Origin: Lachnospiraceae bacterium AB2028
GTDB taxonomy: Bacteria > Bacillota > Clostridia > Lachnospirales > Lachnospiraceae
Reading direction: 5' to 3'
Assembly: GCA_000621425.1 (NCBI GenBank)
Contig: JHYJ01000010.1
Coordinates: 62,001-126,000, forward strand
Length of the DNA: 64,000 nucleotides
Shown: in pieces, positions 43,957 to 51,070 of the stretch
Position numbering within the stretch: position 1 is the first letter of the stretch
How the letters are laid out: each line of letters opens with the position of its first letter
The notes under the pieces: model-generated
Database searches by the model: none
What the model was told of the DNA's origin: nothing
Seen by the model: only the letters and a program-made list of their open reading frames with translations
Translations under genes and position numbers: made by a program

Positions 43957-44004
43957 ATTTCTGTCTTGATGCTTACCTGATCACTCTCTGTCAGTGTTCA
44001 GGTT

Positions 44005-44991
44005 TTACCACATATCTCCGCCATAGTACTGTAATGAATAGGGTGACATACCTGCAAGTGCTGCAGTGGATACCGGATCAATGATCCATTTTCCGTTACA
44101 CTTTATGACATTAACTTTGACAGTTTCGGAGTCTTCATCCTTTTTGCCTTCTATAGTCATCTTAATCTTCAGCTTATAGCCTGCAGTGATCTTTACATTA
44201 TCTACATTGTCTACAAACTTGCCCATAAGAGCCGCAGCCTTGTCCGGATCTAATTCCGTATCGTACTTATCATCAAGCGCATCGGCTATGTCTTCCCAGC
44301 TGTCCTCGTCATCCAGGTTCATATTCTCCAGCGCATCATACACAGTCTCCCAGGAATCCTGAATCTCTTCCAGGTCGTCCTTGTCTAACTTTTCAATATC
44401 CTTGTACTCAACGGAAATCTTCCAGTCTTTGCCGTATGTCTTATCATATTCACTAAAGGCATCATCAAACGCATCCTCTATAGCTTCATCCAGCTCTTCC
44501 GTAGCATCCCCACCTTTAAGCAGTTTTCTCGCATCCTTATATGTTGAAGATACAAAGCTTGGTGCAAGGCAGTCCATATACTTTGTGACATCAGTATTCC
44601 TACTATTAACATTATTTACCAGAGTCTTAACCGGTTTCTTATAACCGCCGCCTAAGGATACAACCACTATGATAGCTATAATCAACAGCAACAGCACAAG
44701 TACTGCAACCACGCCACCGATAATAACAGCAATAAGAGCCTTATTGTTCTTTGGCTTTATCTCTGTTGACGCTGAAGGACCGTTCGTCACCTGTTCTGCA
44801 GTATCCGTAACATTCTCCATTTGAGGCGCACCATATCCGGTACTGCCTGTATTTCCAACATTTTCTGTATATCCGGTCTGACCCACGTAATCGGCCTGTG
44901 TAGTCTCGGATACAACTATCTTTGAACCGCAGGACTTACAGAATACTGCATCATCCGCAACTTCAAAACCACAATTCTGACATCTTTTCAT
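44005..44991 (-). CDS. Zinc-ribbon, low-complexity linker, membrane anchor and outer domain
   Basis: A 328-residue protein beginning MKRCQNCGFEV. An ATG four codons earlier also has a plausible ribosome site, so the exact start is open. Residues 1-26 form a zinc ribbon (CQNC...CKSC). A polar G/T/N/Y-rich linker (about 30-80) follows, then one long hydrophobic helix (about 90-118), and an outer domain rich in Asp/Lys/Leu helices with a beta end (VKVNVIKCNGKWIIDPV). This end resembles the NTF2-like or lumazine-binding pattern seen in DUF5105-type lipoproteins. The zinc-ribbon-to-membrane layout also occurs at 10024 and 14903. Function unknown. Confidence 0.75.
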   Translation of the reverse strand: MKRCQNCGFEVADDAVFCKSCGSKIVVSETTQADYVGQTGYTENVGNTGSTGYGAPQMENVTDTAEQVTNGPSASTEIKPKNNKALIAVIIGGVVAVLVLLLLIIAIIVVVSLGGGYKKPVKTLVNNVNSRNTDVTKYMDCLAPSFVSSTYKDARKLLKGGDATEELDEAIEDAFDDAFSEYDKTYGKDWKISVEYKDIEKLDKDDLEEIQDSWETVYDALENMNLDDEDSWEDIADALDDKYDTELDPDKAAALMGKFVDNVDNVKITAGYKLKIKMTIEGKKDEDSETVKVNVIKCNGKWIIDPVSTAALAGMSPYSLQYYGGDMW

Positions 44992-45068
44992 AATAAACCT
45001 CATTCCTTCCTGTCAGCCAATATATGCTTTCCTATTGTACCATTCCCCTTTTTTTTCATCAATACACT

Positions 45069-45077
45069 TGCTATAAT
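45069..45077 (+). promoter_or_regulatory. Extended -10 promoter of the EamA transporter gene
   Basis: TGCTATAAT (TATAAT at 45072-45077) lies about 97 bp upstream of the EamA start. No clear -35 box is present. Confidence 0.4.
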
Positions 45078-45173
45078 ATTCAGCGTTGAATGGCGCATAC
45101 GCTTATACTATGCAGTTCAAACACTTTACTATAAGCGGGGCATGACGATACGGATACAAGCAAGAAGAAAAAA

Positions 45174-46028
45174 ATGAACAGCCATGTAAAGGGAATACTC
45201 TGCATAATTGCAGCAGCTTTTGGTTTTTCCCTTATGACTTTTTTTGTGCGTCTTTCCGGTGACCTCCCCACGATGCAGAAGGTTTTTTTCAGAAATGCCA
45301 TTGCGGCAGTCATTGTGCTGGTGCCGCTTCTCCGCAGCAAGGAAAAATTTTACGTACCTAAGGGAAACAGAGTGGACATCCTTATGAGATGCCTCTTCGG
45401 AACCAGCGGCGTAATTGCAAATTTCTATGCCATCGACAAGCTTCCCATCTCTGATGCAAATATGCTTAACAAGCTGTCGCCCTTTTTTGCAATACTTGCT
45501 TCTATAATAGTAGTAAAAGAAATCCCGTCAAAGCTGGACATACTTGCTACACTGATAGCTTTCATCGGCGCGCTCTTCATCATCAGGCCTACCGGCGGAT
45601 TGGAAGCTGTGCCTGCGCTCTTAGGTCTGTACGGCGGTTTCGGTGCCGGCGTGGCTTACACCTTTGTAAGGAAACTCGGGAAAAAAGGGGAACGGACCAA
45701 TATCATCGTGTTCTGTTTCTCTGTTTTTTCTTCACTGGTAGCACTTCCCTTCATTATATTTGACTACCACCATATGGAATTGAAACAGCTCTTATGTCTC
45801 ATACTGGCAGGATGCTGTGCCGCCATAGGGCAGTTTGGCATCACCAGTGCATATAAATTCGCTCCGGCAAAGGAGATTTCAGTCTTTGACTATACTCAGG
45901 TTATCTTCGCTGCAATGCTGGGATTTTTCTTCTTCGCAGAAATACCGGAATTCTTAAGCTTCGTAGGATACGCTATCATCATAGGCGTAGCTGTTGTAAG
46001 ATGGAACCATCTGAGAAAACAGGATTAA
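45174..46028 (+). CDS. EamA/DMT-family transporter
   Basis: A 284-residue membrane protein with ten helices in two EamA repeats. The first contains GFSLMTFFVRLSGDLPTMQKVFFRN (short form SLMTFFVRLSGDLPTMQ) and ANFYAIDKLPISDANML; the second IGQFGITSAYKFAPAKEISVFDY. The sequences LSPFFAILASIIVVKE and TQVIFAAMLGFFFFAE are the paired EamA ends. It likely exports or imports small metabolites; no substrate can be named. The ribosome site is purine-rich (AAGAAGAAA) but weak. It converges on the amidase gene. Confidence 0.9.
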   Translation: MNSHVKGILCIIAAAFGFSLMTFFVRLSGDLPTMQKVFFRNAIAAVIVLVPLLRSKEKFYVPKGNRVDILMRCLFGTSGVIANFYAIDKLPISDANMLNKLSPFFAILASIIVVKEIPSKLDILATLIAFIGALFIIRPTGGLEAVPALLGLYGGFGAGVAYTFVRKLGKKGERTNIIVFCFSVFSSLVALPFIIFDYHHMELKQLLCLILAGCCAAIGQFGITSAYKFAPAKEISVFDYTQVIFAAMLGFFFFAEIPEFLSFVGYAIIIGVAVVRWNHLRKQD

Positions 46029-46037
46029 ACGGCAGTT

Positions 46038-47516
46038 TTATTTCCTGCGTGTTCTTTTTTCCTCTTCCTGTGCTTTCTTTCTTAATGCAAAAACAATTAT
46101 TGATGTTGTTGCCACAGAACCGATACCTATAGCAATCAATACTATAAGACGGTCATTGCGGTTCTGCTCCGGCTGATCATGATCTGCGTTTTCTGTTTCG
46201 GGAGCAGTCGAATTGTCACTGTCGTCAGCACCGGCTGTAGTATTGTCCGAAATACTTGTACCATCTGCAGCATCATTTTCTTCTGAATCCTGAACAATAG
46301 GATTCCCCACTGCATCTGTACTGCCTTCCTGTTCAATTTCTTCTTCCCCACTGTGCTCCTGTTCCCACTCAAGGGCTGCTGCCGCCAGCTCATCCTGATA
46401 TTTAAAATGTACAATTACCGATTCGCTTTCTGTTTTCTGGTCATAATAGTTGTATACCCTTACGCGTACTTCCGTATCTGTTTCCCTGGGCAGGTTCAGA
46501 TAAAATGTAGCAGTCTCCTGATTTTTTGTGGCATTATAAGCATAGCCAGGCCAGGTAGTTATCCCCTGCCAGGTCTCGCCCCCATCAAGACTGTACTCGT
46601 AATATTCCAAAAGCTCATTACTATCAGCGGCACTTATCACAAATGTGGCATCTCCACTTTCTTCATCCAGTTCCGTAAGCTTAAGATCACAAGTTTCCGG
46701 CGCAGTACTTAATGTCAGGGGCAGGATGCCAAGATCCGGTAATGCTGCCTGAGCTAAGTCAGTTCCGGAATAATCAACACCAAGCACAGTGCTCCTTAAA
46801 CCGAAATACTTGGCAACCGCAATGGCATCAAGTCTTCCGAATTCCCTCTCCTTATCTTCAGTATCACAGAAAGCCGCATCCTGTGCCGCGTCAAGGTGGC
46901 AATGCTCAAGGATCACAGTAGTGATGCCCCTGTCCTTTCCCTCGCGGATCACTCCGTAATATTCGTCACCGTTATTTTTTATCCTGGTCTTTACTCCACG
47001 GTTATGCAGACCTGTCGCAGACATCTCCTTAAGCCAAACATCAGCAAACTGGTATCCGTAATCTATATAGGGAACTGTAGCAGGGATCCATATCTCCATA
47101 CCATAGATGGCATGCTCTTCTGAAGCGTTATAGTGAATGCTTAAAAGAAAATCAGCCCCGACAGATGCAGCAAATTCTGCCCTTTCCTTTAATGACATAT
47201 CCACATCATCAGTCCTGGTCATATATACCTTTACGCCGTCATATTTTGACAGCTCTTCATACATGGCCTGAGCGGTGACTAATGTCCGATATTTTTCCAG
47301 TACCGCTGAAGTATTCGTTCCCTCATTTTCTCCGCCATGTCCCGGATCAATAACGATCACCAGTTCTTCGCCTGTATCAAGAAGACGGGGAGCCGCATTA
47401 GAAATCATCGGAAATGAAAAAGACAACAAAAAAAAGATACTTAGAAATAATAATGTGATAATTTTTCGTATTGTTCTACTTCTTGTAGATCGGTAATTCT
47501 TAAATATCCGTTCCAT
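46038..47516 (-). CDS. N-acetylmuramoyl-L-alanine amidase (Amidase_3), membrane-anchored
   Basis: A 492-residue wall hydrolase that cuts the amide between muramic acid and the stem peptide. A signal helix (about 20-40, ending SNAA) precedes the catalytic domain. The zinc ligands and catalytic Glu are visible: VIDPGHGGENEGT, FLLSIHYNAS and VILEHCHLD. A beta domain (about 265-370) and a Glu/Ser/Asp-rich linker (about 380-445) lead to a C-terminal helix (IVLIAIGIGSVATTSIIVFAL) with a basic end. It is thus held on the outer face of the membrane. The ribosome site is AGGTAGGTG. Confidence 0.92.
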   Translation of the reverse strand: MERIFKNYRSTRSRTIRKIITLLFLSIFFLLSFSFPMISNAAPRLLDTGEELVIVIDPGHGGENEGTNTSAVLEKYRTLVTAQAMYEELSKYDGVKVYMTRTDDVDMSLKERAEFAASVGADFLLSIHYNASEEHAIYGMEIWIPATVPYIDYGYQFADVWLKEMSATGLHNRGVKTRIKNNGDEYYGVIREGKDRGITTVILEHCHLDAAQDAAFCDTEDKEREFGRLDAIAVAKYFGLRSTVLGVDYSGTDLAQAALPDLGILPLTLSTAPETCDLKLTELDEESGDATFVISAADSNELLEYYEYSLDGGETWQGITTWPGYAYNATKNQETATFYLNLPRETDTEVRVRVYNYYDQKTESESVIVHFKYQDELAAAALEWEQEHSGEEEIEQEGSTDAVGNPIVQDSEENDAADGTSISDNTTAGADDSDNSTAPETENADHDQPEQNRNDRLIVLIAIGIGSVATTSIIVFALRKKAQEEEKRTRRK

Positions 47517-47551
47517 GCACCTACCTGTTTACTATTAAACTGCTATAAAAA

Positions 47552-48496
47552 TCACCAGTACGCTCCGTTATCCTGAAAGGCAGCTCCAACTAATGGTCCT
47601 TCCCCGTAAGGACGGATCCAGGCATCATTGTAAAAACGCTGCAGTTCAGGAAAACCGTTGTCCCAGCGTTTGCCCCTTATTCCGAAATATAGCTGTAAAT
47701 CTCCACCAAGATACACGGATTTCTTTCCCATCTTTTTAATCGTAGTCTGGATATGGGGACCGAAAGTACCACACGCAAGCAGTGCTACATCAAAGTCCAA
47801 TTTCTCTATGCCACTGCGCTGATATTCAAGTGCCTCCTGCCAGTCTTTAAAACGGGGATCATGACTATCATCAAACGCCCTTGAAAACCATACAGATTTG
47901 TATGTCTGCAGGTCAGCAAACTCAGGAAGAAGGTGATCGGGAAAAATTTTATCCCTCTTCTCATACTGATCCATTACCTCCCTATCAAACAGCGTGACAA
48001 CAAGCACTCTCTTTCCCTTGAGCGCTTCCAGCCAGAAAGGTTTATTTATCTCATACGCACTGGAAAAATTAAGAAATCCGGTCTCTACCCTGGCGGCATT
48101 CGGAGCATACTTTTTTACAAGTCCCGCTTCACCTCTCTTAGGCACATACCAACAGCAAATACCGTCGCAAGCACCATAGGCCTCTTCCATACGCTGTCCA
48201 TAATAATACAAATCATCGCAATCCCACCAGTCCAGCTCCAGTTTGCTGATCTTTTCGGGATCACCACCATTCTGATCATATATATGGAAACGTCCCAACT
48301 CTTCTATACCCGGCCGGATCATCATGAATGGCTTATCATCCATCAGGCTTTTATATAGCCAATCGTTTCCTGCCTGTGTACCGCGCATTAGTTTTCCGTT
48401 ATTAAGATAAAAGGCACGGGCTCCCACCGCATAGCCTTTGTTATATACTCTGCTTAATGCTTTTCTTAAAGCACTTTTTTTCTTAGGTTCAGCCAT
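47552..48496 (-). CDS. GT-D fold glycosyltransferase-like protein
   Basis: A 314-residue soluble protein. The C-terminal half has the pattern LLACGTFGPHIQTTIKKMGK then SVYLGGDLQLYFGIRGKRWD, which I associate with GT-D fold (DUF1792-like) glycosyltransferase domains found in surface polysaccharide loci. The first half includes FMMIRPGIEELGRFHIY, fitting the same family. The nucleotide-sugar-binding region therefore appears present. No polysaccharide cluster surrounds it, so acceptor and donor are unknown. It lies 35 bp upstream of the amidase gene on the same strand. Confidence 0.7.
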   Translation of the reverse strand: MAEPKKKSALRKALSRVYNKGYAVGARAFYLNNGKLMRGTQAGNDWLYKSLMDDKPFMMIRPGIEELGRFHIYDQNGGDPEKISKLELDWWDCDDLYYYGQRMEEAYGACDGICCWYVPKRGEAGLVKKYAPNAARVETGFLNFSSAYEINKPFWLEALKGKRVLVVTLFDREVMDQYEKRDKIFPDHLLPEFADLQTYKSVWFSRAFDDSHDPRFKDWQEALEYQRSGIEKLDFDVALLACGTFGPHIQTTIKKMGKKSVYLGGDLQLYFGIRGKRWDNGFPELQRFYNDAWIRPYGEGPLVGAAFQDNGAYW

Positions 48497-48558
48497 AAGA
48501 TCCTCGTGTTTATATTCATTCTCTACAGTATTTTAACATATTTTAAATGGCGTGCCAC

Positions 48559-48594
48559 AAAAAAGCACCTGACAGTTATAATCCATCAGGTGCT
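48559..48594 (-). terminator. Rho-independent terminator of the PadR-HAAS-DUF4097 operon
   Basis: On the minus strand AGCACCTGA and TCAGGTGCT form a perfect 9-bp stem, followed by T residues, about 33 bp past the DUF4097 stop. Confidence 0.88.
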
Positions 48595-48626
48595 CCGCAA
48601 ATAATCAGTATTTCCCAGATATCCTC

Positions 48627-49655
48627 TTATTCCTCAATGCTCAGCACAATATCTCCGCTTCCGGATCTTACAGTACAGTTTCCGCCGTCTCCGTCAGCCG
48701 GAACGCGGACATCTCCACTTCCGGTCTTCGCATCATACTTCATTGCAGACTTCAGTGTACCTGTTATGTCGCCGCTTCCGGTCTTAAAATCCATCTCTTC
48801 GGCATCGCAGGCTTTCAGTTTTATGTTGCCGCTTCCGGTGTCTGCACTAAAGCTTGCTCCTGACGTAACATCCATAAGAATGATCTCACCGCTGCTTGCC
48901 TTGGTTTCAAAATCCGACTTGCAGTTCATAACATCAATAGTAATGTCTCCGATGTCTGTCTTGACATTAGCCGAATTACAGGAAACCTGTGAACAGGTCA
49001 CATCGCCTGAACCCACCTTGCCATTTACAAAATCTTCTATGTTGCAGTCAGCCACACTGATATCTCCGCTGCCGCACGTAAGTTCTGCGCTTCCGGCATT
49101 AACACCATCCAGGCTTAAGTCACCGCTTCCTGAATACAATATGATGTCATCTGCAGACAGACTGGCCAGTGCAGCATCTCCGCTGCCTATTTCTATGTCA
49201 ATGTCTTCAAATGTAAAGGCATCCTTGTTTATGCATATATCACCCGAACCGTTCTTTGCTGTCAGGTTGTCATACACCTCCTCGGGAAGATAAAGTGTAG
49301 CATGGTCACCCATTTCGACATTTACCATAATAGTCCAGTGATCATACTGCTTATTATCTATGACCAGTGTGCCATCCTGGACAGATACCTCAAACCATTC
49401 GCTGTCGCATTCATAACATACAAAGTGCGTATCACCGTCATCAGATTTTTCTACATGCACATCCTGGCTGTGTATCTGCATATCGATATTGTCAAAATCT
49501 TCAGTGATGTCATAGGTCTTTTCCGTATACTTCACCGTTTTGATCAGATTTTTGATATCGAATTTTGCGCTTGCAAGTGCACCGACTGTCATTATCACGC
49601 CGATCACAACCATACCCAGTGCTACAAAAATTGTTATTCTCTTTGCTGTTTTCAT
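48627..49655 (-). CDS. DUF4097-family beta-repeat protein
   Basis: A 342-residue protein. An N-terminal helix (about 9-28) anchors it. The remainder is a series of short beta repeats with a GSGD/GSGN motif about every 20 residues (NGSGDICIN, GSGDLSLDG, GSGDISVAD, GSGDVTCS, GSGNIKLK, GSGDITG, GSGDVRV, GSGDIVL), which form a solenoid outside the membrane. Ten base pairs separate it from the HAAS gene. PadR, HAAS (DUF1700) and DUF4097 genes often occur together and respond to envelope stress in other Firmicutes. Confidence 0.88.
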   Translation of the reverse strand: MKTAKRITIFVALGMVVIGVIMTVGALASAKFDIKNLIKTVKYTEKTYDITEDFDNIDMQIHSQDVHVEKSDDGDTHFVCYECDSEWFEVSVQDGTLVIDNKQYDHWTIMVNVEMGDHATLYLPEEVYDNLTAKNGSGDICINKDAFTFEDIDIEIGSGDAALASLSADDIILYSGSGDLSLDGVNAGSAELTCGSGDISVADCNIEDFVNGKVGSGDVTCSQVSCNSANVKTDIGDITIDVMNCKSDFETKASSGEIILMDVTSGASFSADTGSGNIKLKACDAEEMDFKTGSGDITGTLKSAMKYDAKTGSGDVRVPADGDGGNCTVRSGSGDIVLSIEE

Positions 49656-49665
49656 TTTCCCCTCC

Positions 49666-50280
49666 TTATACCGCTGTGGCCTCAGCTGAAGATTTCTTCT
49701 CGCCTACAAAAAGTTTCTTGAGCCAGAGCACGAATTTCTTGCTTAAGAAAAACATTCCTTTTACAATCTGATTAAATCCGAAGAACAGAAGGACGGATAC
49801 ACCAGTAAGTGCTACACCTATGCCGCTTAAGAATAAGCCTGTCGCAAATCCGTTGGTCTGCATGAATGCTGCCACGATACAAAAGACTCCCGATAAAAAC
49901 AGGGAAAAGTCCGTAACATACAGGGAAAGTATTATCGTCCAGAATGACATATAGAGCGATAATCCCGTAATGATCAGTGACAGTACTATGGGTACCCACA
50001 GTGGAGCACCGATCACTAAAAGTGCTATCTCCAATCCGCCAAGCTTTCTTTTGGGCTTGATCTTTTCCTTAACGATATTTGCAATGGGAATTTCTTTCAG
50101 TATTTTGTTCTGTATCTCTTCAATGCTTCCCAGCCCGCTTACGGCTTCTTCTTCCGGAATCCCGTCTTCTATACGGTCATCGATCATCTCTTCATAATAG
50201 TCAACTGACTTCTTAAGATCCTCTTCCGACAGGCCGTTCAGTGCCGATCTAAGCTGTTCTATAAATTCAGTTTTGCTCAT
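49666..50280 (-). CDS. HAAS-domain (DUF1700) membrane protein
   Basis: A 204-residue protein. Residues 1-70 are the HAAS signalling domain (FIEQLRSALNGLSEEDLKKSVDYYEEMIDDRI; short form LSEEDLKKSVDYYEEM). Four helices follow, and a basic C-terminal segment (KKFVLWLKKLFVGEKK). Its start lies inside the last codons of the PadR gene (14-bp overlap), so translation is coupled. In known operons HAAS proteins act with PadR regulators and a DUF4097 protein. The ribosome site is GGGAGGAA. Confidence 0.9.
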   Translation of the reverse strand: MSKTEFIEQLRSALNGLSEEDLKKSVDYYEEMIDDRIEDGIPEEEAVSGLGSIEEIQNKILKEIPIANIVKEKIKPKRKLGGLEIALLVIGAPLWVPIVLSLIITGLSLYMSFWTIILSLYVTDFSLFLSGVFCIVAAFMQTNGFATGLFLSGIGVALTGVSVLLFFGFNQIVKGMFFLSKKFVLWLKKLFVGEKKSSAEATAV

Positions 50281-50593
50281 GGCTTCCTCCCTCTCTTGTT
50301 ACATACTCGTAAATCTGCATAAGTTCCTTCCACTCACTCTCAAACTGCTTAAGGCGTTCGACGCCGGAATCTGTGATGTGGTAGTATTTCCTGAGCCTTC
50401 CGTTATGCTCTGCCGTCCGGACTGTGAGCATCTGGCTACTTTCCAAACGCCTTAGTATCGGGTAGAGCGTTGACTCGGAAATCTCCACGTAAGGACTTAA
50501 GTCTTTTACGATGCGATAACCATAGGAGTCCTCATCCTTGATGGCCGCCAGGACACATACATCCAGGAGCCCTCGCTTCATTTGGTTTTCCAT
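50267..50593 (-). CDS. PadR-family transcriptional regulator
   Basis: A 108-residue winged-helix repressor. The sequence GLLDVCVLAAIKDEDSYGYRIVKDL and STLYPILRRLESSQMLTV match the PadR core (short forms LDVCVLAAI, DSYGYRIV and STLYPILRRLE). It probably controls its own operon with the HAAS and DUF4097 genes. A palindromic operator lies within the promoter (50660-50690). Length is typical of the short PadR subfamily. Confidence 0.92.
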   Translation of the reverse strand: MENQMKRGLLDVCVLAAIKDEDSYGYRIVKDLSPYVEISESTLYPILRRLESSQMLTVRTAEHNGRLRKYYHITDSGVERLKQFESEWKELMQIYEYVTREGGSHEQN

Positions 50594-50659
50594 AGTTTCC
50601 CTTTCTGCCGTTTTAGCAACACCACTGCTTTATTTCAAGCATATACCCTTCTATGCCTT

Positions 50660-50690
50660 ATACTATACGTCGCATAGTATTATGTGTCAA
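50660..50690 (-). promoter_or_regulatory. PadR operon promoter with overlapping palindromic operator
   Basis: On the minus strand TTGACA (50690-50685) and TATAGT (50667-50662) are 17 bp apart. The inverted repeat ATACTAT-N7-ATAGTAT (50660-50680) covers the -10 and spacer. This is the arrangement expected for autorepression by the PadR protein encoded immediately downstream. Confidence 0.75.
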
Positions 50691-50821
50691 GGGGTATTTT
50701 AAAAAAATTATTGGATTCAGCAGCTTTCTTATATTAAAATCAAAATAATATCTGAAACCTGTCTGTATTATGTTTGCTGTGAATACAGACGAAAGTAAGA
50801 AACCAAAGAAAGGAACTGACC

Positions 50822-51067
50822 ATGTATGCTCTTATATTTTTGATGATATTCGGTTTCTGTCTGTTACTTGCAGCCGGCTGGCTTGCGATACTAAAAGATC
50901 CTAGAAATTCTGTATTTCTCTACAGGGTTTATGGACTAAAGAAAATGTCTTTGGAAAAAGCCAGGGAAATCGCTAAAAAAATAGCCACAATAGTGGCTAT
51001 AATAGGTGGAATCATAATGGTACTGTGCGGCATAGGACTGTTGGTCATTCTTCTGCTGCCGTCATGA
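50822..51067 (+). CDS. Small two-helix membrane protein
   Basis: An 81-residue protein with helix 1 (ALIFLMIFGFCLLLAAGWLA) and helix 2 (IATIVAIIGGIIMVLCGIGL) joined by a charged loop (KDPRNSVFLYRVYGLKKMSLEKA). The ribosome site is AAAGGAACTG. It resembles short DUF6199-like proteins, such as the one at 33349. It converges on the GGDEF-EAL gene with only 3 bp between the stop codons. Function unknown. Confidence 0.75.
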   Translation: MYALIFLMIFGFCLLLAAGWLAILKDPRNSVFLYRVYGLKKMSLEKAREIAKKIATIVAIIGGIIMVLCGIGLLVILLLPS

Positions 51068-51070
51068 TTA

